This document shows positions 43,757 to 51,750 of a stretch of DNA of 56,411 nt, in pieces (position 1 is the stretch's first letter; every line of letters starts with the position of its first letter). The stretch covers positions 1 through 56,411 of the forward strand of contig HF993633.1 of NCBI GenBank assembly GCA_000433915.1, read 5' to 3'. This DNA is from Clostridium sp. CAG:793 (GTDB lineage Bacteria; Bacillota; Clostridia; TANB77; CAG-508). The position numbers and the translations under genes are program-made. The notes under the pieces are model-generated. The model was not told where the DNA came from. It saw nothing but the letters and a program-made list of their open reading frames with translations, and did not search any database.

Positions 43757-43782
43757 AAAAAAGATCTGTGGAGGGTCAAATA

Positions 43783-44838
43783 ATGGAAAGAGTAAATATA
43801 AGAAAAAAGCTTTTAATTGCATTTACAATAATAATTTTTATAAATTATACAATTGTTTTAAGTAGAGACAACAGTCAGTATTTAAGAAATGCTAATATTA
43901 ATATAGAAAGACGAGTTAATCCAATAGGAAGAACAATTGGACTAAAGTTGTATACAGATGGAGTACTCGTAATAGGAATGAGTGAGATAACAGACGAAAA
44001 TGATGCACAACAAGAACCGTATGTTAATTCTGGAATAAAGGAAGGCGACATGATAAAAAGTATAAATGGGACAGAGGTGCATAATACTCAGGAATTAATG
44101 AATTATATAAATGAAAGTAATGGAAATGAGATATCTATAAAATATCAAAGAGATAATAAAGAGATTTATACAACAATAAAGCCAGTAAAATCAGCAGATA
44201 ATTCATATATGCTAGGATTATGGGTGCGAGATGCAGCAGCTGGAATAGGGACGTTAACTTATTATGAAGAAGCGACAAATACTTTTGCCGCATTAGGCCA
44301 TGGAATAAATGATGTAGATACTCTTAAATTATTAAATATATCTAACGGAGAACTTGTTACAAGCCAAATAGTATCAATAGTAAAAGGTGAGAAAGGAAAA
44401 CCAGGAGAAATTAGAGGAATAATAGATAACGGAATAAATATAGGTACAGTTGAGATAAATTCTAATATAGGAGTATATGGAAAAGTTACTAATATTAATT
44501 ATATTAATAAAGTAAAAAAGGATGAAGTTCCGGTAGCTTCAAGAAATCAGATAAAAGAAGGAAAGGCAAAGATAATTTGTCAGCTAACAAATGAAAATTT
44601 AACAGAAGAATATGAAATTGAGATAAAAAAGATATATAAGACAAATTACAAAGACAATAAAAGTATGCTTATAAAAGTTACAGATAGTAAATTAATAGAA
44701 AAAACAGGAGGGATAATTCCAGGAATGAGTGGAACTCCAATTATACAAAATGGAAAGTTTGTTGGTGCAATAACGAATGTATTATTAAATGATCCAACTC
44801 AAGGGTATGCAATATGCGCAGATATGATGATGAAATAA
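43783..44838 (+). CDS. spoIVB: SpoIVB-type S55 serine protease with PDZ domain
   Basis: SpoIVB is secreted by the forespore and triggers pro-sigma-K processing by cleaving SpoIVFA. The 351 residues have an N-terminal helix (about 9-24), a PDZ domain (NSGIKEGDMIKSINGTEVHN), and the S55 peptidase with FAALGHGINDVDT (catalytic His) and PGMSGTPIIQNGKFVGAITN (catalytic Ser). It is shorter than B. subtilis SpoIVB (about 425). A GTG at 43768 is in frame, but GTGGAGGG there is the ribosome site for ATG 43783. spo0A, often the next gene, is not present here. Confidence 0.9.
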   Translation: MERVNIRKKLLIAFTIIIFINYTIVLSRDNSQYLRNANINIERRVNPIGRTIGLKLYTDGVLVIGMSEITDENDAQQEPYVNSGIKEGDMIKSINGTEVHNTQELMNYINESNGNEISIKYQRDNKEIYTTIKPVKSADNSYMLGLWVRDAAAGIGTLTYYEEATNTFAALGHGINDVDTLKLLNISNGELVTSQIVSIVKGEKGKPGEIRGIIDNGINIGTVEINSNIGVYGKVTNINYINKVKKDEVPVASRNQIKEGKAKIICQLTNENLTEEYEIEIKKIYKTNYKDNKSMLIKVTDSKLIEKTGGIIPGMSGTPIIQNGKFVGAITNVLLNDPTQGYAICADMMMK

Positions 44839-44850
44839 ATTGTAGAAGTA

Positions 44851-44879
44851 TTGATATATTAAAACTAGTTGTGTATAAT
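44851..44879 (+). promoter_or_regulatory. promoter of the transglutaminase-like gene
   Basis: TTGATA (44851-44856) and TATAAT (44874-44879) are 17 bp apart, shortly before the site GAGGAG. Confidence 0.65.
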
Positions 44880-44893
44880 AATAGATAAGTATA

Positions 44894-46021
44894 ATGAGGA
44901 GAGAACAAATGATAGAAAAAAAAGAAAAAGGTATGGTGGTAGTTAACTTATTATTAGTTATACTGATAGTTTTGTGTGTAGCAATAATAGGTTTAGTACT
45001 AATAGGAGATAATGCGTGGAATATTATAGATCCAGAAAATGTAGCAGGTGTTGATGATAATATCATAAATCGCAAACCTAGTGTACCAAGTGTTATAAAT
45101 ACAACTACAAATGATACAAGAGTTGATTTAAATTTAGGTAATCAAGTAACCAATGGTGAAGATTTAACTGAATATAATGAAGCAAGTAAATATTATTATA
45201 ATCAATTAAATGGTACTTCTAAATCAATGTATAATACAATAATTCAAAATATAGACAAATTAAAAAGAGGGACAGAATCAATTACATTTGAATTAACTGC
45301 AAATGGAGCAAATAGAGAATTTCAATCTGCATGGGATGCGCTTTTATTAGATAGACCAGATATTTTTTGGATAGATACATCCAAAATTATACTTGTTACA
45401 AGGACAACAACATTTATTGGATCAGTAAGATATAAGTATACTCTACAACCACAAGAAGGAAGTACGTATTATATGAGTTCATTTAATTCTGAGAAAGATG
45501 TTAATAATGCTATAAATGAGATAAGTGATGTAGTAAGTCAAATAGTACAGAAATGTAATAGTGGTGACACATATCAAAAAGTAAAAAATGCACATGATGC
45601 CATAGTTAGTAGAATGGAATATGACCAGACAAATAGTGTAAATAATTCTAATATATATGGTGCATTTGTAGAGAAAAAGGCTGTTTGTGAAGGTTATGCA
45701 GAAAGTTTTAAAATAATTATGGATAAACTTAATATTCCATGTGTAATTGTGTATGGGCAAGGTGTTGATGGAAGTGGAAATACAGAAGCTCATGCATGGA
45801 ATTTTGTAAAAATGGATGATGGCATTTGGTATGCTGTGGACTGCACTTGGGATGATCCAATAATAATAGGAAATGGTTGGGTATCTCCAGCAAGTAGATA
45901 TAGATACTTTTTGAAAGGCTCAAATTCATTTAGTGGAACGCATATTGCTAATGGTGATGTATCTGGAACAGGACAAAATTTTTCATATCCTCAATTATCA
46001 GAATCAGATTATAATAGATAA
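44894..46021 (+). CDS. membrane-anchored transglutaminase-like domain protein
   Basis: The 375 residues have an N-terminal helix (about 13-37), a linker, and a C-terminal transglutaminase-like (papain-fold) domain: AVCEGYAESFKIIMDKLNIP with the catalytic Cys, TEAHAWNFVKMDDGIWYAVD with the His, and CTWDDP with the Asp. Such domains in surface proteins of Clostridia may cross-link or cleave cell-wall or protein substrates; the substrate is unknown. It is a single-gene unit with its own promoter and a structured terminator. Confidence 0.85.
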   Translation: MRREQMIEKKEKGMVVVNLLLVILIVLCVAIIGLVLIGDNAWNIIDPENVAGVDDNIINRKPSVPSVINTTTNDTRVDLNLGNQVTNGEDLTEYNEASKYYYNQLNGTSKSMYNTIIQNIDKLKRGTESITFELTANGANREFQSAWDALLLDRPDIFWIDTSKIILVTRTTTFIGSVRYKYTLQPQEGSTYYMSSFNSEKDVNNAINEISDVVSQIVQKCNSGDTYQKVKNAHDAIVSRMEYDQTNSVNNSNIYGAFVEKKAVCEGYAESFKIIMDKLNIPCVIVYGQGVDGSGNTEAHAWNFVKMDDGIWYAVDCTWDDPIIIGNGWVSPASRYRYFLKGSNSFSGTHIANGDVSGTGQNFSYPQLSESDYNR

Positions 46022-46043
46022 AAATTAAATAAAAAGTAAGTGG

Positions 46044-46135
46044 ACCTCAATTATTAAAAAGATATAAGTTCAAAGTGTTGGATAAAAACATGTAGGGATT
46101 TTATCACAAACAGTTAATAATTGAGGTTTATTTTA
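46044..46135 (+). terminator. structured terminator or RNA element after the transglutaminase gene
   Basis: The perfect 14-bp outer stem ACCTCAATTATTAA (46044-46057) / TTAATAATTGAGGT (46114-46127) is followed by TTATTTT. The 56-nt interior has its own stem GATAAAA (46081-46087) / TTTTATC (46099-46105). It is larger than a plain terminator. Confidence 0.6.
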
Positions 46136-46210
46136 TGTGTATAGCCTCAAAAATTTAAAATATATTATTAGAGAAAATACTAACGTATAGTAATGAGAAA
46201 TTTTTTGACA

Positions 46211-46244
46211 AAATAAAAATAATTCCTGAATTTCTTCAGGAATT
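46211..46244 (-). terminator. terminator of murC
   Basis: The perfect 10-bp stem TTCAGGAATT (46235-46244) / AATTCCTGAA (46221-46230) is followed on the minus strand by ATTTTTATTT. Confidence 0.75.
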
Positions 46245-46287
46245 ACGGTAATTATTTAATAATTATGATGTCGTGGGTTCTGAGCTG

Positions 46288-47679
46288 CTAATGATTGGGT
46301 GTCTTAATTAGTTTATGACCAATTTGAGTAACAGTTCCAGCTCCTTGAGTTAGAATTATGTCACCTGGTTGGACATTTCTGCTTAGGAATTCTATTATAT
46401 CATCAAAATTAGAGATATAATAAGATTTTCTTCCTAATTCTTCAATTTTGTTTACAATGTCTTTTGAACTTACACCATAGGTATTAGATTCACGAGCTGC
46501 ATAAATATCAGTAACAATGATGTTATCAAAATTTATTAAGCATTTTGCAAAATCATCTAGTAGTGTTTTAGTTCTACTGTAAGTATGTGGCTGAAATACT
46601 ACCCATGAATGATTATATTGTTTTTTCTTCATAGCTTCAGCTACTGCTGTGATTTCAGTAGGGTGGTGTCCATAGTCATCATAAACTTTAGCTCCATTAA
46701 ATTCACCTAGATACTGAAATCTTCTTTCAGCACCAGTGTATTTTAGAAGAGCATTTTTAATATCAGTCTTATCTAATCCAAATTCGTTGCAAAGAGCAAT
46801 ACATGAAAGTGCATTCATAATATTGTGCTTTCCAGGGACTGATAATTTAATTGTTTTATAGAATACATTGTTATGATATACGTCAAATGATGGGTAACCA
46901 TTTTTATCAAAAACAATGTTTTTTGCCACAAAGTTTGCGTTAGAATTTTTTATTCCAAATGTGATACTCTTTGCCTTAGTAAATTGAGACATGTGTAAGC
47001 AATATGGGTCATCAGCATTATATACAAGTATTCCGTCATCTGGTAGAAGTTTGATATATTTTCTAAAAGCTTCTTTTATATTATCAATAGTTTTGTAATA
47101 ATCTAAGTGATCATTATCAATGTTAAGTATTATTTCAGCTTTAGGTGAGAATTGTAAAAAGCTTTCAGAATATTCGCAAGCTTCAAGTATAAAATATTCA
47201 CTATTTCCAACTCTATAATTGCCTTCAATAGGGTCAAGTACAGCACCTAATTGAATTGTTGGATCAAGTTTAGATTCAAGGAAACACATAGAAACCATAG
47301 ATGTAGTGGTTGATTTACCATGAGTACCAGAAACGCAGATAGTATTTCTAAAAGCTCTAGTAATAGCTCCAAGAAAAACTTTCCTCTCAACAGTTGGAAT
47401 ATGAAGTTCATTTGCTTTTCTTAATTCAGGGTCATTTGCCGAAACAGCAGCTGAATAAACAACTAAATCGCAATTCTTTACAGATTCTGGATTGTGTCCT
47501 ATTGTAACTTTAATTCCAGATTCAATTAATTTATCTGTTGCTTCAGAACGATTTGTATCAGAACCTTCAACATGAAAGCCCCAGTTTTTAAGTATTTCTG
47601 CAATACCGCTCATGCTAGTACCGCCAATACCTATCATATGTATATTCTTATATTGTTTAAGTTCTTGAATATTTGCCAC
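46288..47679 (-). CDS. murC: UDP-N-acetylmuramate-L-alanine ligase MurC
   Basis: MurC adds L-Ala to UDP-MurNAc in peptidoglycan synthesis. The 463 residues show the Rossmann start HMIGIGGTSMSGIAEIL, the ATP loop VSGTHGKSTTTSM, the Mur ligase central motif (EACEYSESFLQFSP; NIDNDHLDYY), and a C-terminal domain with DDYGHHPTEITAVAEAM and FQPHTYSRTK. The start is GTG (47677-47679), with AAGGAGATG upstream on the minus strand. The gene is alone, with its own promoter and terminator. Confidence 0.97.
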   Translation of the reverse strand: MANIQELKQYKNIHMIGIGGTSMSGIAEILKNWGFHVEGSDTNRSEATDKLIESGIKVTIGHNPESVKNCDLVVYSAAVSANDPELRKANELHIPTVERKVFLGAITRAFRNTICVSGTHGKSTTTSMVSMCFLESKLDPTIQLGAVLDPIEGNYRVGNSEYFILEACEYSESFLQFSPKAEIILNIDNDHLDYYKTIDNIKEAFRKYIKLLPDDGILVYNADDPYCLHMSQFTKAKSITFGIKNSNANFVAKNIVFDKNGYPSFDVYHNNVFYKTIKLSVPGKHNIMNALSCIALCNEFGLDKTDIKNALLKYTGAERRFQYLGEFNGAKVYDDYGHHPTEITAVAEAMKKKQYNHSWVVFQPHTYSRTKTLLDDFAKCLINFDNIIVTDIYAARESNTYGVSSKDIVNKIEELGRKSYYISNFDDIIEFLSRNVQPGDIILTQGAGTVTQIGHKLIKTPNH

Positions 47680-47714
47680 TTATGTCATCTCCTTGTTTTA
47701 TTATATGCGTTACT

Positions 47715-47743
47715 ATTATAATACATGAATAAAAAAAAAACAA
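47715..47743 (-). promoter_or_regulatory. promoter of murC
   Basis: On the minus strand TTGTTT (47738-47743) and TATAAT (47715-47720) are 17 bp apart. Confidence 0.65.
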
Positions 47744-47825
47744 GCGTATTTTTACTATAAAAAGCATAAATTTACCTATTTAAATATTATTTTTTGTCAA
47801 AAAAGTAAGTTTTTTTGCAAATTAA

Positions 47826-47854
47826 GAAGGAAAAAAGAAAAATATAGCGAATAA
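47826..47854 (+). promoter_or_regulatory. sigma-H-type promoter of spoVG
   Basis: GAAGGAAAA (47826-47834) and AGCGAATAA (47846-47854) are 11 bp apart and match the sigma-H consensus RNAGGAWWW / RNNGAATWW at every position. spoVG is the classical sigma-H gene in B. subtilis. Confidence 0.75.
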
Positions 47855-47907
47855 AATAGTAGTACAACAAGTACTAGAAGAAAACTTTGGAAGGAGAACA
47901 TAAAACA

Positions 47908-48207
47908 ATGGAAATCACAGATGTAAGATTAAGAAAAGTAAATTCAGAGAACAGATTAAAGGCTGTTGCTTCTGTAACATTCGATAATGAATTTGTTGTT
48001 CATGAAATTAAAGTTATCGAAAATCCTGAAGGAGTATTATTTATTGCTATGCCTAGCAAGAAAATCAAAAGTACAGGAGAGCATAAGGATATAGCTCATC
48101 CAATCAATCCTGCTACTAGAGAAAAAATTCAAAAGGCTATATTAGAAGTATACAATAATACCCCTGAACCTGAAGCAAAAGAAGATGCCCCAGCTTCAGA
48201 AGAATAA
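47908..48207 (+). CDS. spoVG: septation regulator / RNA-binding protein SpoVG
   Basis: SpoVG is a small nucleic-acid-binding regulator affecting asymmetric septation and other genes. The 99 residues start MEITDVRLRKVNSENRLKAV and contain VASVTFDNEFVVHEIKVIEN, LFIAMPSKKIKSTGEHKDIA, HPINPATREKIQKAILEVYN, all nearly invariant, and an acidic tail. An in-frame TTG (47887) lies inside the ribosome site GGAAGGAG, so ATG 47908 is the start. A sigma-H-type promoter lies about 55 bp upstream. Confidence 0.97.
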   Translation: MEITDVRLRKVNSENRLKAVASVTFDNEFVVHEIKVIENPEGVLFIAMPSKKIKSTGEHKDIAHPINPATREKIQKAILEVYNNTPEPEAKEDAPASEE

Positions 48208-48244
48208 AATAAATAAAAAGATACATATAGTATCTGTAAAATAC

Positions 48245-48277
48245 AGAGTTCACTTTGAATGTGAACTCTATTTTTTG
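48245..48277 (+). terminator. terminator of spoVG
   Basis: The perfect stem AGAGTTCAC (48245-48253) / GTGAACTCT (48261-48269) is followed by ATTTTTT. Confidence 0.9.
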
Positions 48278-48360
48278 TACAAAAAATCTTGAAAAATATT
48301 ATGGAAACTAACAAAAAATAAACAAATTGTAAAAATTACCATGAAATGTAATAAAAATAC

Positions 48361-48389
48361 TTGCAATTTCATAATATAAGTGGTATAAT
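48361..48389 (+). promoter_or_regulatory. promoter of the foreign two-gene cassette
   Basis: TTGCAA (48361-48366) and a perfect TATAAT (48384-48389) are 17 bp apart, about 55 bp before ATG 48445. Confidence 0.7.
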
Positions 48390-48444
48390 AATAGATACGC
48401 TATGCAAAAAAATCAAAACAGGAATTCTGAAGGAGGATTCAAAA

Positions 48445-48876
48445 ATGAGCGTAATGATTGAAAAAGCTTATCTTGACCGGATGGTTCTCAAAATGGAGAG
48501 AGACAGCCTGAATTTGAAGGCTGTTATCGATGCAATGGGACCGTTGAAGTACGTTTTTTATCCGCGGTGTCCATGCACCATGGATGAGAAGAACCTTCTT
48601 ATCAAAGCACTTTCTACAGAAAACACTGTGGACGGTTACGATGATGAGAATCACACCGTTGAGGCCGCAAGCCTGGATGGACAGTTGATTCAGTGGCTGA
48701 AAGAAAATGTTAGAGCGAACAGCTCCAGCGATTTCGAAGAGGTTCATGTTTGGAACTCTGGGCGTGAGCCTAATTCCAAAGAGCTAAAGGATGCTCATAT
48801 CATTGAGGGACATGACTATGTTGTTGCCTTGATGAAGGGGATTCCGACGAGAATGTTTGTCTGGAAAAGAAAGTGA
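48445..48876 (+). CDS. hypothetical protein, compositionally foreign (cassette gene 1)
   Basis: I do not recognise the 143-residue product. It is soluble and mixed in charge, with FYPRCPCTMDEKNLLIKALS near residue 37, LDGQLIQWLKENVRANSSSD, and a C-terminal GHDYVVALMKGIPTRMFVWK. The frame extends upstream to 48361, but GAAGGAGG at 48429-48436 is placed for ATG 48445. Its base composition stands out: I count 26 G/C in 60 for 48481-48540, and codons such as ccg, cgg, gcc and ctg, rare elsewhere, are common. This suggests recent transfer. Confidence 0.75.
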   Translation: MSVMIEKAYLDRMVLKMERDSLNLKAVIDAMGPLKYVFYPRCPCTMDEKNLLIKALSTENTVDGYDDENHTVEAASLDGQLIQWLKENVRANSSSDFEEVHVWNSGREPNSKELKDAHIIEGHDYVVALMKGIPTRMFVWKRK

Positions 48877-48889
48877 GGTCTGATAGGAA

Positions 48890-49258
48890 GTGGAGGAGAA
48901 GATACTGTCTTCCTTAGCATGGAGATGGTCCAAGTCAAAGGACTTTCATGTTAGGCAGAAGTCAGCAAGCTTGGACGATTTACTGACTAGGATAGGCTTT
49001 CACAGAGCTTACTCTCTAAAAAAGCCGGCTAATTCGAAGAACCAGTTTTTTGAAGAAATTGTGAATCCTCAAGTAAGAGCAGAGGTAGTAGAACTGCTAA
49101 TTAAGCTCTTGCCAAGGGAATCATACAACAAAAAGAAGATTATCATTTGTAGCGAGATGCCAGCAGATGAAAAAGGTTCTGGATTGACGTATGTCATAAC
49201 GAGCAAGCTTGTTATGAAGGACAGCGACGATATTCTGTACATCGTTGCTCACAATTGA
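48890..49258 (+). CDS. hypothetical protein, compositionally foreign (cassette gene 2)
   Basis: The 122-residue product is unrecognised. It starts MEEKILSSLAWRWSKSKDFH (GTG 48890, with ATAGGA upstream) and contains a basic N-terminal half, LRAE-like helix AEVVELLIKLLPRESYNKKK, and a beta C-terminus IIICSEMPADEKGSGLTYVI. It follows the first cassette gene by 13 bp, shares its GC-richer codon use, and ends at a GC-rich terminator, so the two behave as one imported unit. Confidence 0.7.
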   Translation: MEEKILSSLAWRWSKSKDFHVRQKSASLDDLLTRIGFHRAYSLKKPANSKNQFFEEIVNPQVRAEVVELLIKLLPRESYNKKKIIICSEMPADEKGSGLTYVITSKLVMKDSDDILYIVAHN

Positions 49259-49261
49259 TTA

Positions 49262-49298
49262 ATCCCTCTCGGGCGACTGCCTGAGAGGGATTTTTTTA
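49262..49298 (+). terminator. GC-rich terminator of the foreign cassette
   Basis: The 13-bp stem ATCCCTCTCGGGC (49262-49274) / GCCTGAGAGGGAT (49279-49291), with one G-U pair, is followed by a T run. Its GC content differs from all other terminators in the window. Confidence 0.9.
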
Positions 49299-50159
49299 AC
49301 GTTCTACATCATCTTGACTACTAGCAATTTCAATATCATTAGAATCAATACTTATTTCAGAAGTTGTAAATTTACCTTTACTAAAATTTAATTCACTTGT
49401 AGCAAATTCGGTTAAATCATTTACATTATCATATAATTTATCAAATGATTTATTTAAATCTTTATCGTCAGCTGAACTATAATAGATTGAATCAATATAT
49501 CCGATAGCAACGCTTTCAATATCAGAAGATAATCTGCCTGAATTTAGTCTAGTAGCATTTATTAATCCTTCATCATTATCATCTTTTCTTATTCCAAAAG
49601 ATACAGGAGTAACACTGCCACTTCCAGAAGCAGTAGAATCTAGTACAACGATTGAATTTTTGTTTTCACCAGTACAACTACTAACTTTACTTCTTATTAT
49701 ATCTCCAGCAATATTATAGTATTCTTGATTTGCTTTATCCATATCTTCAGAAGTAATTTCATCAGAATTTTTAAGTTCATTCATTTCATTTACATACTCA
49801 TTTAAAGAATTTAATGAATCAGCAGATAAATTGGTTTTACTTAAAGCATTATAATCTTGGGTTATTGCTGATATTCTTGAAGAATCAATATCCTTGTTTT
49901 CTTTAGGTTTTATTATAAATGATATAGTTAATAAACCAGTAAGTGCAGCACCAGCAATAGCCATAGCTTTCAATCTTGTTGAAGGCTTAGACTTTTGTTT
50001 AGCAATTTGGCTTTTCTTTGCTTTATAGGTATGGGTTTGGCTTGATGTACTTCTTGCTGAAGGGACTTTACTATATTGCATAGTATTTGAAAATTCATTA
50101 ACTTTTGCGTTTCTATGCCCTCTATTAACCATATTAAAAACATCTGCGTAATCTTCCAT
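49296..50159 (-). CDS. membrane-anchored protein of unknown function
   Basis: The 287 residues start with a Ser/Lys-rich cytoplasmic segment (about 1-62), one helix (MAIAGAALTGLLTISFII, about 66-83), then an outer part rich in Ser, Asp and Asn. The outer part contains LSADSLNSLNEYVNEMNELK, VVLDSTASGSGSVTPVSFGI and a helical C-terminus. No family was recognised. It has its own promoter, and its start follows AAGGAGGA on the minus strand. Confidence 0.7.
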   Translation of the reverse strand: MEDYADVFNMVNRGHRNAKVNEFSNTMQYSKVPSARSTSSQTHTYKAKKSQIAKQKSKPSTRLKAMAIAGAALTGLLTISFIIKPKENKDIDSSRISAITQDYNALSKTNLSADSLNSLNEYVNEMNELKNSDEITSEDMDKANQEYYNIAGDIIRSKVSSCTGENKNSIVVLDSTASGSGSVTPVSFGIRKDDNDEGLINATRLNSGRLSSDIESVAIGYIDSIYYSSADDKDLNKSFDKLYDNVNDLTEFATSELNFSKGKFTTSEISIDSNDIEIASSQDDVER

Positions 50160-50196
50160 AAAAATCCTCCTTAAATTTCTTTAGCATCTAATAAAG

Positions 50197-50225
50197 ATTA
50201 TAACATTTCTGAAAAATATTTACAA
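50197..50225 (-). promoter_or_regulatory. promoter of the 49296-50159 gene
   Basis: On the minus strand TTGTAA (50220-50225) and TATAAT (50197-50202) are 17 bp apart. Its -35 box overlaps that of the divergent uppP promoter. Confidence 0.6.
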
Positions 50226-50247
50226 TATATTTTTATAATGATAAAAT
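50219..50247 (+). promoter_or_regulatory. promoter of uppP
   Basis: TTTACA (50219-50224) and TAAAAT (50242-50247) are 17 bp apart. The -35 box is shared, on opposite strands, with the divergent promoter at 50197-50225. Confidence 0.6.
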
Positions 50248-50311
50248 AAAAAGGCAAAATTCATAAAAAATGAAAAATGTAATAATTATAGTAAAAGGAA
50301 AGAGGGATAAT

Positions 50312-51160
50312 ATGTTAAATATAATCAAAGCAATTGTATTTGGTATAATTGAAGGCATAACTGAATGGTTGCCAATAAGCAGTACAGGACATTTGATATT
50401 AGCAGAGAGATTTCTTGGATTTGAGGGATTGTCTGCTGGATTCTGGGATATGTTCGAAGTAGTAATACAGTTAGGAGCAATACTTGCAGTAGTTGTTTTA
50501 TATTTTAAAAATATATGGCCATTAAAATATAGAGAATCAAAGCATGGTGGAAGAGAACTAAAATTTGATAAAGATATATTAAACTTATGGGGAAAAATAA
50601 TTGTAGCATGCGTGCCAGCAATATTAATAGTTGTACTAAAATTAGATGAGTGGGCAGATGTACATTTCTACAATCCAACATGTATAGCAATAATGCTAAT
50701 TGTTGTAGGTATAGCTTTTCTAGTAATAGAAAGTACAAAAAGAAAAGAGCCTCGTGTAAATAGCATAAAAGATCTTACATATAAAGATGCAATCATAATT
50801 GGAATATTTCAAATAATTGCTGGATTGTTTCCAGGAACATCGCGTTCAGGTGCAACAATAATAGGAGCGTTATTAATAGGAATTTCAAGAGAAGTTGCAG
50901 CAGAATACACTTTTTATTTGGCAATACCAGCAATGGCAGGCGCTAGTTTATTAAAAGTTTTGAAATTCGGTTTAGCATTTACAAGTCAAGAACTAATTGC
51001 TCTAATCGTTGGTACATTTATATCATTTATTGTATCAATAGTTGTAATAAAATTCTTTATGAACTATATAAGAAAACATGATTTCAAAGTATTTGGATGG
51101 TACAGAATTACACTTGGAATTATAGTTTTAATATTAGTTGCCACAAATATAATGTGTTAA
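50312..51160 (+). CDS. uppP: undecaprenyl-diphosphatase UppP (BacA)
   Basis: UppP dephosphorylates undecaprenyl pyrophosphate so the lipid carrier can be reused in wall synthesis; high dosage gives bacitracin resistance. The 282 residues form about eight helices, with the catalytic motifs GIIEGITEWLPISSTGHLIL and FPGTSRSGATIIGALL. An in-frame ATG at 50270 exists, but AAGAGGGA just before ATG 50312 and the usual family start (MLNIIKAIVFGIIEG) favour 50312. It is followed 16 bp later by mntP. Confidence 0.95.
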   Translation: MLNIIKAIVFGIIEGITEWLPISSTGHLILAERFLGFEGLSAGFWDMFEVVIQLGAILAVVVLYFKNIWPLKYRESKHGGRELKFDKDILNLWGKIIVACVPAILIVVLKLDEWADVHFYNPTCIAIMLIVVGIAFLVIESTKRKEPRVNSIKDLTYKDAIIIGIFQIIAGLFPGTSRSGATIIGALLIGISREVAAEYTFYLAIPAMAGASLLKVLKFGLAFTSQELIALIVGTFISFIVSIVVIKFFMNYIRKHDFKVFGWYRITLGIIVLILVATNIMC

Positions 51161-51176
51161 TTAGTAAAGGAATATT

Positions 51177-51737
51177 ATGAAACTATCAGAGATAATTATC
51201 ATAGCGATAGGCCTTGCAATGGATGCTTTTGCAGTTTCTGTTTGCAAAGGCTTAGCTATGAGGAAAATGAGTATGAAAAAGGCAGTAATTATTGCTACAT
51301 ATTTTGGTGTATATCAAGCAGTAATGCCGGTTATAGGATATTTGCTTGGAATGCAGTTTAAATCAGTAATAGAAAACATAGATCATTGGATTGCATTTAT
51401 ATTACTTGGAATAATCGGAATCAATATGATAAAAGAAGCGGTATCTAATAATTCTGAAAGTGTATCAGATAATGTCGAATTTAAAGAGATGTCAGTTTTA
51501 GCAATAGCTACAAGTATAGATGCTCTGGCTGTTGGAGTGACATTTGCGTTCTTAGGTGGAGGAATCATTAGAGAAACGTGTATAGTTGGAATTATAACAT
51601 TTGTGATATGCATAATTGGTGTAAAAATAGGAAATGTATTTGGCAATAAGTTTGAAAAAAAAGCAGAAATCTTTGGTGGTGTTATTTTAATACTAATGGG
51701 TATAAAAATATTATTAGAGCATTTAAATATATTGTAA
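51177..51737 (+). CDS. mntP: manganese efflux pump MntP
   Basis: MntP exports Mn(II). The 186 residues form six helices; the two internal repeats carry the conserved aspartates in AIGLAMDAFAVSVCKGLAMR and IATSIDALAVGVTFAFLG, both family hallmarks. No yybP-ykoY manganese riboswitch precedes it; it is read from the uppP promoter. The site AAAGGAA precedes ATG 51177. Confidence 0.95.
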   Translation: MKLSEIIIIAIGLAMDAFAVSVCKGLAMRKMSMKKAVIIATYFGVYQAVMPVIGYLLGMQFKSVIENIDHWIAFILLGIIGINMIKEAVSNNSESVSDNVEFKEMSVLAIATSIDALAVGVTFAFLGGGIIRETCIVGIITFVICIIGVKIGNVFGNKFEKKAEIFGGVILILMGIKILLEHLNIL

Positions 51738-51750
51738 TAAGGTGGAATAT

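Noticed and set aside
48361..48444. N-terminal extension of cassette gene 1 to TTG 48361
   Set aside because: That TTG is the -35 box of a strong promoter, and a clear ribosome site precedes ATG 48445.
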